64,000 nt of DNA from an uncultured Tateyamaria sp. (GTDB taxonomy: Bacteria; Pseudomonadota; Alphaproteobacteria; Rhodobacterales; Rhodobacteraceae): positions 124,001 through 188,000 of the forward strand of contig NZ_CANMEU010000007.1 of NCBI RefSeq assembly GCF_947497045.1. Reading direction: 5' to 3'. Below the pieces are notes generated by a model that had not been told where the DNA came from, did no database searches, and saw only the letters and a program-made list of their open reading frames with translations. Position numbers and translations under genes: made by a program. Shown here one piece after another: positions 55,625 through 64,000 of this stretch; position 1 is the stretch's first letter, and each line of letters starts with the position of its first letter.

Positions 55625-56392
55625 TCAGGCCGCAACCTCGGGTTCTGCGGCCCCCGTCATGTAGGCGACAGCGTCGGACATCGAATGGTCCTTGGGGTCG
55701 ATCACGCACAGCCGCCGTCCAAGGCGATGCACGTGGATGCGGTCCGCAATTTCAAACACATGAGGCATGTTGTGGCTGATCAGGATGATCGGAATGCCCC
55801 GTGCGCGCACGTCCTGGATCAGGTCCAGCACCTTGCGGCTTTCCTTGACCCCAAGCGCGGCGGTGGGCTCGTCCAGAATCACGACCTTGGACCCAAAGGC
55901 GGCGGCGCGGGCCACCGCGACCCCCTGGCGCTGCCCGCCCGACAGGGATTCGACGGCCTGATTGATGTTCTGGATCGTGGCGAGCCCCAATTCGTTCAGC
56001 TTGTCCCGCGCGAATTTCTCCATCGCGGGCTTGTCCAATTGGCGAAACAGTTTGCCCATGATCCCCGATTTGCGGATTTCGCGGCCCATGAACATGTTGT
56101 CCGCAATCGACAGGGCAGGGGACATGGCAAGGGTCTGATAGACCGTCTCGATGCCTTCCGCGCGGGCCTCGATCGGGGTGCGAAACTTGATCTCGCGCCC
56201 TTCGAGCCAGACTTGCCCCTCATCCGGTATCGTTGCCCCGGACACGGCCTTGACCATCGAGGATTTGCCCGCCCCGTTGTCCCCGATCACGGCGAGGATT
56301 TCACCGGGCATCAGGTCAAAGTCTGCGTGATCAAGGGCGGTGACTTTGCCATAGCGTTTCACGAGGCCGCGCGCCTTCAGGATCGGTTCCAT
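55625..56392 (-). CDS. frcA: Fructose-type ABC transporter ATPase
   Basis: A 255-residue single nucleotide-binding domain ATPase: Walker A GDNGAGKSS, signature SLSGGQRQGVAVARA, Walker [13 protein letters not shown] and LISHNM. It is a close family relative of the XylG-type protein at 44668-45444. The start at 56392 overlaps the frcC stop by one base, so the longer reading to 56671 is a shadow. Confidence 0.92.
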   Translation of the reverse strand: MEPILKARGLVKRYGKVTALDHADFDLMPGEILAVIGDNGAGKSSMVKAVSGATIPDEGQVWLEGREIKFRTPIEARAEGIETVYQTLAMSPALSIADNMFMGREIRKSGIMGKLFRQLDKPAMEKFARDKLNELGLATIQNINQAVESLSGGQRQGVAVARAAAFGSKVVILDEPTAALGVKESRKVLDLIQDVRARGIPIILISHNMPHVFEIADRIHVHRLGRRLCVIDPKDHSMSDAVAYMTGAAEPEVAA

Positions 56393-57459
56393 TATGCTGA
56401 TACCTTTCTGATCCATTGGTCGACGGCGACGGCTGCGATGATGAGCGTGCCGATGAGCAGGAATGTCCATTGCGGGTTGGCCCCCGCCATCCGCAGGCCC
56501 AGTTCGAACACACCCACGATCAACGCGCCGAACAGCGCCCCGGCGATGGAGCCGCGCCCGCCGAACAGCGATATGCCCCCGATCACGACCGCCGTAATCG
56601 CCTGAATATTGCCGATGACCCCGGTGGTGGCTGAGGGCGAAATGGACCCAAACCGCCCGATCATCACCCACCCGGCCAACCCGCAGATCAGGCCTGCTGC
56701 CATGTAGACGCTCATATAGGTCTTGTGTACGTCAACGCCGGACAGCTCTGCGGCCTCCGGGTCGTCGCCCACCGCATAGACATGTCGCCCCCACGCGGTT
56801 GCGCGCAGTGCATAGGCCAATCCGATGAACAGCAGGATCATCAGGATGACGCCAAGGGTAAAGGTGGCCCCCCCGAATTGCAGTTTTGTGCCGAGGAATT
56901 GGAGGAAGGCGGCCTCCGCCTCGATATCCTGTGAGCGGATGGTTTCGTTGGCTGAATAGAGGTATGTGGCCGCCAGCACGATCTGCCACATCCCCAGAGT
57001 GACGATGAAGGGGGGCAGTTTCATCCGGCTGACAAGCCAGCCGCTGATGGCCCCCAAAGTGGTGCCCACGGTTAGCCCGATGGCGACCGAAATGGCGGGG
57101 GGAACGCCGTAGGTGAACGATGCTTTGCCCATCACCACGGTGCAAAGAACAGCGATGGCCCCGACGCTGAGGTCGATGCCTGCGGTCAGGATAATCAGGG
57201 TCTGGGCCGCTGCCAGCACGCCCACGATCTGCACCTGTTGCAGGATCAGCGTCAGTGCGAAGGGCGAGAAAAAGCGGGATCCCAGCAGGATACCAAACAA
57301 TGCGACCGAAAAGACCAGCACGATAAGCGGCACCAGCGACGGCGTCTGGTGCAGGGTGTGCTGCATCCGTCCGATCAGGCCGGTGCGTGTGTCCTCAAAC
57401 TCTGCGACGCGTGCATCTGCGGTTGTGGCGGCGGATTCGTAGTTGTCCGAATTCGACAT
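56392..57459 (-). CDS. frcC: Fructose-type ABC transporter permease
   Basis: A 355-residue BPD_transp_2 permease with about nine to ten hydrophobic segments and the motifs LTAGIDLSVGAIAVLCTVVMG, KLPPFIVTLGMWQ and VIGGISLFGGRGSIAGALFGA. Together with FrcB and FrcA it makes a fructose/mannose/ribose-type importer. The start MSNSDNYESA at 57459 is preferred over 57525. The gap to frcB carries strong RNA structures. Confidence 0.92.
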   Translation of the reverse strand: MSNSDNYESAATTADARVAEFEDTRTGLIGRMQHTLHQTPSLVPLIVLVFSVALFGILLGSRFFSPFALTLILQQVQIVGVLAAAQTLIILTAGIDLSVGAIAVLCTVVMGKASFTYGVPPAISVAIGLTVGTTLGAISGWLVSRMKLPPFIVTLGMWQIVLAATYLYSANETIRSQDIEAEAAFLQFLGTKLQFGGATFTLGVILMILLFIGLAYALRATAWGRHVYAVGDDPEAAELSGVDVHKTYMSVYMAAGLICGLAGWVMIGRFGSISPSATTGVIGNIQAITAVVIGGISLFGGRGSIAGALFGALIVGVFELGLRMAGANPQWTFLLIGTLIIAAVAVDQWIRKVSA

Positions 57460-57487
57460 CTGGGTCCCCTCCCGAAGGTCAAGAAAC

Positions 57488-57510
57488 GGGGCAGGTGATG
57501 GACCTGCCCC
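57488..57510 (-). other. Perfect hairpin before frcC
   Basis: Arms GGGGCAGGT and ACCTGCCCC (9 bp) with GATGG between them, 28 bases before the frcC start on the transcript. It may limit frcC translation or mark a processing site downstream of frcB. Confidence 0.7.
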
Positions 57511-57561
57511 GATTGGTATTGGCAAAATGGCGAGCCTAGAGTTGCCCTCGGGGCTCCGCCC

Positions 57562-57620
57562 GTGACACCCTCAAACGCCCCACTGGGGCGTTTGCCAGCT
57601 TTGCTGGTTCAGGGTGTCAC
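57562..57620 (-). other. Three-way-junction RNA element overlapping the frcB stop codon
   Basis: Perfect outer arms GTGACACCCT (57562-57571) and AGGGTGTCAC (57611-57620) enclose two perfect hairpins: AAACGCCCC/GGGGCGTTT (57573-57593) and CCAGC/GCTGG (57595-57607). The outer arm includes the frcB stop (57617-57619). The arrangement suggests a structured RNA protecting or terminating the frcB message ahead of frcCAK. Confidence 0.75.
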
Positions 57621-58636
57621 CCCCAGCACCGGTCGGTGCCTTCTGCAACCGAAATGCTTTCGACCCCATCGGCAGGCTTATCCGTGACGAGGGCCACGCC
57701 CGTGTCAAAGAAGTCCTTGCCGTCCGTCGCTGTGGGTTTCTCGCCATCTGCGGCCCATTTCGCAATCGCTTCGATCCCGAGCGAGGCCATCAGCAGCGGA
57801 TATTGCTGTGATGTGGCCCCGATCACGCCATCGGCGATGTTCTGCACACCGGGGCAGCCACCATCGACGGACACGATCAGCACGTCATTCTCGCGCCCGA
57901 TGGCTTTGAGTGCCTCATAGGCCCCCGCCGCAGCCGGTTCGTTGATGGTGTAGACCACGTTGATGAAGGGATCCTTGGCCAAGAGGTTCTCCATCGCGCG
58001 GCGGCCGCCTTCCTCGTTGCCAGCGGTTACGTCATGGCCGACGATGCGTGGATCATCCTCGTCGCCCCACTTGCCGGGATCTTTGACGTCAATGCCAAAG
58101 CCGGTCAGGAAGCCCTGATCGCGCAACACGCCCACGGTGGGCTGGCTGATGGCCAGATCAAGCATCCCGATCTTGGCGTCTGCGGCTGCATCGCCCAAGG
58201 TGGCGGCAGCCCATTGGCCGATCAACTCACCCGCAAGGAAGTTGTCGGTGGCAAAGGTCATATCGGCCGCTCCGATAGGCTCCAGCGGCGTATCCAGTGC
58301 GATGACCAACAGCCCCGCATCCCGTGCCTGCTGCACCACGGGCACAATCGAGGCGGTGTCAGAGGCGGTGATCAGGATGCCCTTGGCCCCGTTTGCGATG
58401 CAGGTCTCAATCGCCTGCACCTGGGTTTCATGGTCGCCGTCAATCTTGCCGGCATAGGAATTGAGGGTAATGCCCAGCTCTTCCGCCTTGGCCGTCGCGC
58501 CTTCGCGCATCTTCACAAAGAACGGGTTGGTGTCAGTTTTGGTGATCAGGCACGCGGAAACGGCGTGACCATCGGCATAGGCAGCGCCACCCATGGCAGA
58601 GATGGCAAAAGCAGTGCTCAAAAGCAGTTTTTTCAT
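57617..58636 (-). CDS. frcB: Fructose-type ABC transporter substrate-binding protein
   Basis: A 339-residue periplasmic sugar-binding protein (type I fold) with signal peptide [63 protein letters not shown] and VSVDGGCPG fit the FrcB/RbsB group. Leader TCTTTGGGAGGACACT (58652-58637) precedes the ATG and equals that of xylF. First gene of the minus-strand frc operon, divergent from a ROK regulator. Confidence 0.93.
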   Translation of the reverse strand: MKKLLLSTAFAISAMGGAAYADGHAVSACLITKTDTNPFFVKMREGATAKAEELGITLNSYAGKIDGDHETQVQAIETCIANGAKGILITASDTASIVPVVQQARDAGLLVIALDTPLEPIGAADMTFATDNFLAGELIGQWAAATLGDAAADAKIGMLDLAISQPTVGVLRDQGFLTGFGIDVKDPGKWGDEDDPRIVGHDVTAGNEEGGRRAMENLLAKDPFINVVYTINEPAAAGAYEALKAIGRENDVLIVSVDGGCPGVQNIADGVIGATSQQYPLLMASLGIEAIAKWAADGEKPTATDGKDFFDTGVALVTDKPADGVESISVAEGTDRCWG

Positions 58637-58718
58637 AGTGTCCTCCCAAAGAATTTCGCGGCAGACGGGCGGACCCCCTGCCAACAGCCCTTAGGGAAAC
58701 GTGATTCTGTAAAGCTGT

Positions 58719-58749
58719 CAATTAGTAACTCAACTTGATTTATTAATTG
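58719..58749. promoter_or_regulatory. ROK operator between frcB and its regulator
   Basis: A 31-bp dyad centred on 58734: outer arms CAATTAGTAA (58719-58728) and TTATTAATTG (58740-58749), inner TCAA-C-TTGA; 13 of 15 base pairs are symmetric. It lies 83 bases from the frcB start and 12 bases before the regulator start, as expected for autoregulation and repression of the transporter. Confidence 0.8.
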
Positions 58750-58760
58750 CAGGCGGCATT

Positions 58761-59987
58761 ATGCTCGCAAAGAGAGGTATTATCGTGACTGCGGATCATG
58801 TGCGCAGCCTGTCGGGGGGGATCAACCAGACCGGCGTGCGGGCTCATAACGAGCGGCTGATGCTGTCAGTGTTGCAGCGCAATGGCGCACTGCCCGGCAG
58901 TGATCTGGCCCGTCGCACCGGGCTGTCGCCACAGACTGCTTCGGTGATCCTGCGCAAGCTCGAACAGGATGGTCTGTTGCGCCGTGGCGCGTCGGTAAAG
59001 GGCAAGGTGGGCAAGCCGTCCGTGCCCTTTGCGTTGAACCCCGATGGCGTGTTCACCCTTGGCCTCAAGGTGGGGCGGCGCAGCGCGGATATGGTTGTGC
59101 TCGATATGCTGGGCGACATTCGTCACCAGGTGCGCGTGACCTATGATTACCCGCTGCCGGATACGGTGTTCGGTTTTCTGCGTGACGGGTTTGCGGCGTT
59201 GATGAATGATATGCCCGAGGACATGCGCGCCCGGCTGTCCGGCATCGGCATCGCGGCCCCGTTCGAGCTATGGCATTGGCACGAGCTGCTTGGCGCGCCT
59301 GCCGACCAGTTCGCGGCATGGAAAGACGCGGACTTTGCGACCCAGGCCGCGCAGATCACCGGGTTGGCCGTGCATATGGTCAATGATGCAACCGCCGCTT
59401 GCCGCGCCGAACATGTGTTTGGGATTGGACGGGAATACCGGGACTACGTCTATTTCTATGTGGGGGCGTTCATCGGGGGTGGGATCGTGCTGGATCACGC
59501 GGTGTTCGAGGGCAATCAGGACAATGCAGGTGCCTTTGGGTCGATGCCTGTGCCCGACCTGCAAAACCGACCCGCTCAGTTGATTGATCTTGCGTCGATC
59601 CACGCGCTGGAAGGGCGGTTGGAGCGGGCCGGTCAAGACCCCCGCCAGCTTTGGGCGCAACCGCAGGACTGGTCCCATCTGGAGACGCATGTGGGGCCGT
59701 GGCTGGAACAGGCCGCCGATGGGCTGGCATGGGCGGTGGTGTCGTCCTGCGCAGTGATGGATTTCGAGGCCGTGGTGATCGACGGGGCGCTGCCTGCTGA
59801 CATACGGGCGCGGCTGGTCGATATGACGTGCGCGGCTCTTGCGACCAAAGACATGCGGGGGCTGATCCCGCCTGTGACCGTTGCGGGCAATATCGGGGCC
59901 GATGCGCGGGGGATCGGGGCGGCGGCCGGGCCGATGATCAGCCAGTTCCTGCTGGGCAGATCATCGGCGCAGGTGCAGTATCCCTGA
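58761..59987 (+). CDS. ROK family transcriptional regulator (FrcR-like)
   Basis: A 408-residue ROK repressor: winged helix LPGSDLARRTGLSPQTASVILRKLE and a sugar-kinase-like domain with GIGIAAPFELW, VNDATAACRAEH and GAFIGGGIVLDH. The C-x-C-G-x-x-G-C-x-E zinc motif, present in the XylR of this window, is missing: the stretch after GAFGSMPVPD has no Cys. It probably senses fructose or mannose by other contacts. GTG 58785, preceded by GAGAGG, is an alternative start. Confidence 0.88.
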   Translation: MLAKRGIIVTADHVRSLSGGINQTGVRAHNERLMLSVLQRNGALPGSDLARRTGLSPQTASVILRKLEQDGLLRRGASVKGKVGKPSVPFALNPDGVFTLGLKVGRRSADMVVLDMLGDIRHQVRVTYDYPLPDTVFGFLRDGFAALMNDMPEDMRARLSGIGIAAPFELWHWHELLGAPADQFAAWKDADFATQAAQITGLAVHMVNDATAACRAEHVFGIGREYRDYVYFYVGAFIGGGIVLDHAVFEGNQDNAGAFGSMPVPDLQNRPAQLIDLASIHALEGRLERAGQDPRQLWAQPQDWSHLETHVGPWLEQAADGLAWAVVSSCAVMDFEAVVIDGALPADIRARLVDMTCAALATKDMRGLIPPVTVAGNIGADARGIGAAAGPMISQFLLGRSSAQVQYP

Positions 59988-59995
59988 TATCAAGG

Positions 59996-60019
59996 CGTAA
60001 GGCGGACGTGTCGTCCGCC
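59996..60019 (+). repeat. CGTAA-hairpin repeat, copy 4
   Basis: CGTAA (59996-60000) and the hairpin GGCGGACG-TGT-CGTCCGCC (60001-60019), identical to copy 3. It lies between the convergent ROK regulator and the ATPase gene of the alpha-glucoside operon, 8 bases after one stop and 8 before the other. Confidence 0.9.
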
Positions 60020-60027
60020 CTGCTGGC

Positions 60028-61119
60028 CTAGCGGTAGTAAAGCGACTGCCCATTGGCGAACAGCTGCACTTTCTCAGGCACAGCAGTGACCTTGACGGTC
60101 TGGCCACGCAGGCTTTGGTGGATGCCGGGCATCTTGGCCAGCACGGCCTGTGCATCGCCGTTGGCCATGAAATAGAGGATCGTGACCTCGCCCAGGGCCT
60201 CGGTGAAATCGACCACACCCTCATAGGCGGCGTCATCCCCTGTGGTCACAGTCATGTCTTCGGGGCGCACGCCCACGTTGACCTTCAAGCCCTTGTCCGC
60301 ATCTGTCGTGGGCACTGCGGATGTGATCATCAACCCGCTGTCCATCTTGATCTTGGTCATGGCGCCGGTTTCGACGATTTCGCCGGGCAGCAGGTTCATC
60401 GAAGGGGACCCGATGAACTGGGCCACAAACTCGTTCTCGGGACGCTCGTAAAGCTCAAGGGGAGAACCGACCTGCGCGATGCCCTTGTTGGCAAGCACCA
60501 CGATGCGGCTGGCCAGTGTCATCGCCTCGACCTGATCGTGGGTCACATAGATCATTGTGCTGTCGGGCATCGATTCCTTGAGCTGCGCAATCTCGATCCG
60601 GGTGGCGACGCGCAAGGCGGCATCCAGGTTCGAGAGGGGTTCATCAAAGAGATAGACCTTGGGATCGCGCACGATCGAGCGGCCAATGGCAACCCGCTGG
60701 CGCTGCCCGCCGGACAGGGCCTTGGGCAAGCGATCCAGATAAGGTTCGAGTTGCAGGATACGCGCGGCCTTGTCGACGGCGGCGTTGATCTCTTCCGGTG
60801 ATTTCTTGGCCAGCTTCAGCGCGAAGGTCATGTTGTCGCGCACCGTCATATGCGGATAAAGCGCGTAGGACTGGAACACCATCGCGATGCCGCGTTGGGC
60901 CGGAGGGACATCGTTGACGACTGTCCCGTCGATCTCAAGCGTGCCGCCCGAGATTTTCTCAAGACCCGCGATCATGCGCAGCAACGTGGACTTGCCACAG
61001 CCCGATGGGCCGACGAACACGATCAACTCGCCCTTTTGGATGTCGAGGTTGATGTCGTTGAGCACATTGACCGTGCCCCCGTAGGTCTTGGCGACATCTG
61101 TCAGTTTTAGATCAGCCAT
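60028..61119 (-). CDS. aglK: Alpha-glucoside-type ABC transporter ATPase (UgpC/MalK family)
   Basis: A 363-residue MalK-type ATPase. Walker A GPSGCGKST, Q-loop FQSYALYPHMTV, signature [15 protein letters not shown], Walker B FDEPLSNLDA, and a C-terminal OB/TOBE domain (VGVRPEDMTVT). Fits AglK, the energising subunit of aglEFGAK; such ATPases can serve several sugar importers. A GGGAGGGAC precedes the ATG. Confidence 0.93.
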   Translation of the reverse strand: MADLKLTDVAKTYGGTVNVLNDINLDIQKGELIVFVGPSGCGKSTLLRMIAGLEKISGGTLEIDGTVVNDVPPAQRGIAMVFQSYALYPHMTVRDNMTFALKLAKKSPEEINAAVDKAARILQLEPYLDRLPKALSGGQRQRVAIGRSIVRDPKVYLFDEPLSNLDAALRVATRIEIAQLKESMPDSTMIYVTHDQVEAMTLASRIVVLANKGIAQVGSPLELYERPENEFVAQFIGSPSMNLLPGEIVETGAMTKIKMDSGLMITSAVPTTDADKGLKVNVGVRPEDMTVTTGDDAAYEGVVDFTEALGEVTILYFMANGDAQAVLAKMPGIHQSLRGQTVKVTAVPEKVQLFANGQSLYYR

Positions 61120-61171
61120 TGTTGTCCCTCCCTAAATACACCCGCTGGGTCGGGCGATGTCCCTTTGTCTC

Positions 61172-62827
61172 TTATGTTTTCAGCAACAGTGACACTTGCC
61201 ACGCGCCCAGGTGCAGTTTGCCGTCAATCCCGGGTTGCGTGCTGCCAAGTTCGGCCCCGATGGTCACCCAATCGCCCGCAGGCATATCATGGCTGACCAC
61301 ATCATCGCTCAGGTTGAAGACACAATAGATGGTCTGATCCCCATGCGTGCGGGTGAAGTGCAGCACTGATCCGGTCGCGGTGACGTTTTCATGCGCGCCT
61401 TTGATCAGGGCCGGATGGGTGCGCCGGAAATTCAGTGCCTTGCGGTAGTGGTGTAGCAAGGCGGCAGGATCGTCTTCCTGCACCCCGGCTGCGGCATGCA
61501 AATGCTCGGTGCTGATGGGCAGCCACGGCGTGGCACTGGTAAAGCCCGCGTTCTGGTTTGACGCCTCCCACACCATGGGGGTGCGGCACCCGTCACGGCC
61601 CTTGAATTCAGGCCAGAACTCGATGCCATACGGGTCTTGCAGGTCCTCAAAGGCGACATCAGCCTCGTTCAACCCCAACTCCTCGCCCTGATAAAGGCAG
61701 ACAGAGCCGCGCAGCGACAACAGCAACGTGCACAAGGCGCGTTTGGCCGGGTCGCCCAGGTTCCATCGGCTCGCATGGCGCACGACGTCGTGGTTGGAAA
61801 AGGCCCAACAGGCCCACCCGTCCGCCACATGTTCATCCACATCATGCAGGACCTTGGCAAAGCGGGCTGCCGTCGGGGTGGCCCCCGACAGAAACTCGAA
61901 CGAATAGCACATGTGCACCCGATCATCGCCTGCCGTGTATTCGCCCATGATCTCGAGCCCGCGCTGCGCCTCGCCCACTTCGCCCACAGAGGCGGCGGCG
62001 TCATATTCTTCCAGCACCGCGCGGAAGCGCTCGAGAAAGGCCAGGTTTTCGGGTCGGTTCTTTGAATAGAGGTGCAATTGGTGGTTATAGGGGTTCACGC
62101 TTGGCGCGATAGTCGCATCGCGCTGATCGACGGGCAGCGCCGGATTGCTGCGCAATTGCTGATCGTGCACATAAAAGTTGATGGTATCGAGCCGGAACCC
62201 ATCCACACCCCGATCCAGCCAGAACCGCACCACATCAAGCAGCGCGTCCTGCACCGCAGGGCAGTGAAAGTTGAGGTCGGGCTGTTCGACCAAAAAGTTG
62301 TGCAGATAGTACTGCTCGCGACGGGCATCCCACTGCCAGGCCGAGCCGCCAAAGATTGACAGCCAGTTGTTGGGCGGCGTGCCATCATCTTTCGGTTCGG
62401 CCCATACAAACCAGTCGGATTTGGGGTTGTCCCGGTTGGCCCGGCTTTCCACGAACCACGGATGCTGGTCCGAGGTGTGGGACAACACAAGGTCGATCAT
62501 CACCCGAATCCCGAGCGAGTGGGCCGCTTCGACCATTGCGTCGAAATCCGCCAGGGTGCCGAACATCGGATCAACGCCGCAATAGTCGCTCACATCGTAG
62601 CCGAAGTCCTTCATCGGTGAGGTAAAGAACGGCGAAATCCAGATCGCGTCCACCCCAAGAGAGGCCACATAGGGCAGGCGGCTTGTGATCCCGTTCAGAT
62701 CGCCAATACCGTCCCCGTTGCTGTCCTGAAAGCTGCGCGGGTAGATCTGATAGATCACCGCCCCACGCCACCAGTCCTTATCAGCCACGAGGGTCCTGCC
62801 CATGTCGAAGTCCGCTTTCGTATTCAT
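61172..62827 (-). CDS. aglA: GH13 alpha-glucosidase
   Basis: A 551-residue cytosolic alpha-glucosidase/oligo-1,6-glucosidase-type enzyme. The four GH13 regions are visible: LVLSHTSDQHPW, GVDGFRLDTINFY (nucleophile Asp, about residue 213), SVGEVG (acid Glu) and FSNHDVVRHASRW (transition-state Asp). No signal peptide, so it cleaves imported maltose, sucrose or trehalose-like alpha-glucosides inside the cell. Located between the permease and ATPase genes as in rhizobial agl operons. Confidence 0.95.
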   Translation of the reverse strand: MNTKADFDMGRTLVADKDWWRGAVIYQIYPRSFQDSNGDGIGDLNGITSRLPYVASLGVDAIWISPFFTSPMKDFGYDVSDYCGVDPMFGTLADFDAMVEAAHSLGIRVMIDLVLSHTSDQHPWFVESRANRDNPKSDWFVWAEPKDDGTPPNNWLSIFGGSAWQWDARREQYYLHNFLVEQPDLNFHCPAVQDALLDVVRFWLDRGVDGFRLDTINFYVHDQQLRSNPALPVDQRDATIAPSVNPYNHQLHLYSKNRPENLAFLERFRAVLEEYDAAASVGEVGEAQRGLEIMGEYTAGDDRVHMCYSFEFLSGATPTAARFAKVLHDVDEHVADGWACWAFSNHDVVRHASRWNLGDPAKRALCTLLLSLRGSVCLYQGEELGLNEADVAFEDLQDPYGIEFWPEFKGRDGCRTPMVWEASNQNAGFTSATPWLPISTEHLHAAAGVQEDDPAALLHHYRKALNFRRTHPALIKGAHENVTATGSVLHFTRTHGDQTIYCVFNLSDDVVSHDMPAGDWVTIGAELGSTQPGIDGKLHLGAWQVSLLLKT

Positions 62828-62850
62828 CTTACGGTCCTAGTTTCCGCTGG

Positions 62851-64000
62851 TTACTTTACAGAGCCGGCCAACAGGCCGCGCACGAGGTATTTTTGCATCG
62901 CAAAGAACACGACCAATGGGACGGCGATGGACACAAAAGCCGCTGTCGCAAGGATTTCCCAATTTCCGCCACGGGTGCCAAGCAGGTTCACGATTTGGTC
63001 TGTCATCACAGTGGTCTGTCCGGTTGAGTCGATCAGGAACACTTTGGCCACCAGCAGGTCATTCCATGTCCACAGGAACTGGAAGATCGCGAAGGATGCC
63101 AAGGCCGGGAAGGACAGCGGGAGGATGATCTTGGTGAAGATCTGGAAGTCGGTCGCCCCGTCCACCTTGGCGTTTTCGATGATGTCCCTTGGCAGGCCTA
63201 CCATGTAGTTGCGCAACAGATATATCGCGAGCGGCAAGCCAAACCCGGTATGGGCAAGCCACGTGCCCAGATACCCTTTGCCGATCCCGATGCCCACGTG
63301 CAGCGACAGCAGCGGGATCAGCGCCAGCTGCAGCGGCACAACCAGCAGGCCCACAATGATCGCAATCAGCAGCGCGCGCCCCGGAAAGTCCATCCAAGCA
63401 AGCGCATAGGCTGCAAAGGCCGCCACCACGATTGGGATAACCGTCGCCGGGATCGTGACTGTCAGCGTGTTGAAGAACGCCTTGGTCATGTTATCTCCGG
63501 CGGTGCCGGAAAACAGGATCGTGTTGTAGTTGTTGAAGGTGAATTCTGGTGGTGACACCGCCGTCACAAAGGCCCGTTGCCCCCGACCGCTGATCTGTTC
63601 GTCATTCCCGGTCCATGCGTAGTTGCCTTCTGCGTCCACACTGAAGGTTTCACCATCACCCAGATCGGCCACTTCACCGGGCGCATAGGCACCGATCTCG
63701 CGGCTGGACGTGCCCCAGCTTTTGATATCTCCGCCGCCGCGGTTCTCGGTAAAGAAGTTGCCCTTGACCACATAGACACCATCGACGTTGCTGCGGTTGT
63801 CGTCCGGGTCAGCCACACGGTAGCGTTGGGATTGCTCGGACGGGAACAGCGCCGCCCACCAGCCTGATGATGAGATTTGATCTGCTGTCCGGAAGGACGA
63901 GACCAGCAACCCGACGGTGGGAAAAATCCAAAGCGCGACCAAAAGGACGGTACTGATTTGGACAACCCATCCAAGGGATGATTTGGAACCAGCGATATTG
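62851..64000 (-). CDS. aglG: Alpha-glucoside ABC transporter permease AglG (5' truncated)
   Basis: The frame is open to the right edge, so the N-terminus is missing; the apparent TTG start at 63942 is internal, since ...WVVQISTVLLVALWIFP continues upstream as the first membrane helix. A periplasmic insert of about 130 residues follows (rich in Asp and Gly), then the MalG-type core with coupling motif RDIIENAKVDGATDFQIFTKIILPLSFPALASFAI and C-terminal membrane helices. Fits AglG; AglF and AglE should lie just outside. Confidence 0.92.
   Translation of the reverse strand, partial: NIAGSKSSLGWVVQISTVLLVALWIFPTVGLLVSSFRTADQISSSGWWAALFPSEQSQRYRVADPDDNRSNVDGVYVVKGNFFTENRGGGDIKSWGTSSREIGAYAPGEVADLGDGETFSVDAEGNYAWTGNDEQISGRGQRAFVTAVSPPEFTFNNYNTILFSGTAGDNMTKAFFNTLTVTIPATVIPIVVAAFAAYALAWMDFPGRALLIAIIVGLLVVPLQLALIPLLSLHVGIGIGKGYLGTWLAHTGFGLPLAIYLLRNYMVGLPRDIIENAKVDGATDFQIFTKIILPLSFPALASFAIFQFLWTWNDLLVAKVFLIDSTGQTTVMTDQIVNLLGTRGGNWEILATAAFVSIAVPLVVFFAMQKYLVRGLLAGSVK

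Overview
The window looks like part of an alphaproteobacterial chromosome, most likely Rhodobacteraceae (Roseobacter group). This rests on its high GC content, the housekeeping neighbourhood DUF2948–hisD–UPF0262–low-molecular-weight phosphatase, and sugar loci laid out like the alphaproteobacterial xylFHG, frcBCAK and aglGAK operons. Both ends cut through genes: a DUF2948 protein at the left and an AglG-type permease at the right. I saw no rRNA, tRNA, CRISPR array, transposase or phage genes.

Region by region: 1–5.2 kb holds hisD, small conserved genes, two acetyltransferases and two small lipoproteins. 5.2–8.4 kb has an M16 peptidase divergent from lepA. 8.4–9.5 kb is an AT-rich patch with one orphan PD-(D/E)XK-like gene. 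9.5–16.6 kb, minus strand, holds a PA14-like exported protein and seven genes joined by 4-base overlaps: four glycosyltransferases, a phosphoglycerate-mutase-like phosphatase, a polysaccharide deacetylase and a SAM methyltransferase. 16.9–21.4 kb encodes a large MscS-type channel and a DEAD-box RNA helicase. 21.4–27.3 kb is a peptide-type ABC importer. 28.1–34.4 kb is a five-gene fatty or dicarboxylic acid beta-oxidation operon.

From 34.4 kb most of the DNA serves sugar use: rpe, xylBA, a ROK repressor (xylR), xylFHG and glucokinase (34.4–46.4 kb); a partial homoprotocatechuate (hpa) pathway with a PLP decarboxylase, a class III aminotransferase and an IclR regulator (46.4–53.3 kb); a fructose/mannose system with D-lyxose/D-mannose isomerase, fructokinase, FrcK, FrcA, FrcC, FrcB and a divergent ROK regulator (53.4–60.0 kb); and an alpha-glucoside importer with its GH13 glucosidase (60.0–64.0 kb). 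A diheme peroxidase and a CRTAC1-like repeat protein sit inside the xylose locus.

Regulatory DNA: two 31-bp ROK operators share the core TTWAATTTG-N5-CGAATTWAA (before xylB and between xylR and xylF). A different 31-bp dyad lies between frcB and its ROK regulator, and a perfect GGTTCA-N5-TGAACC dyad lies between hpaE and iclR. The stretch between frcB and frcC folds on paper into a perfect-arm three-way junction overlapping the frcB stop codon. A short palindromic repeat (CGTAA followed by a hairpin such as GGCGGACG-TGT-CGTCCGCC) recurs between genes and in some copies supplies the stop codon of the gene before it.
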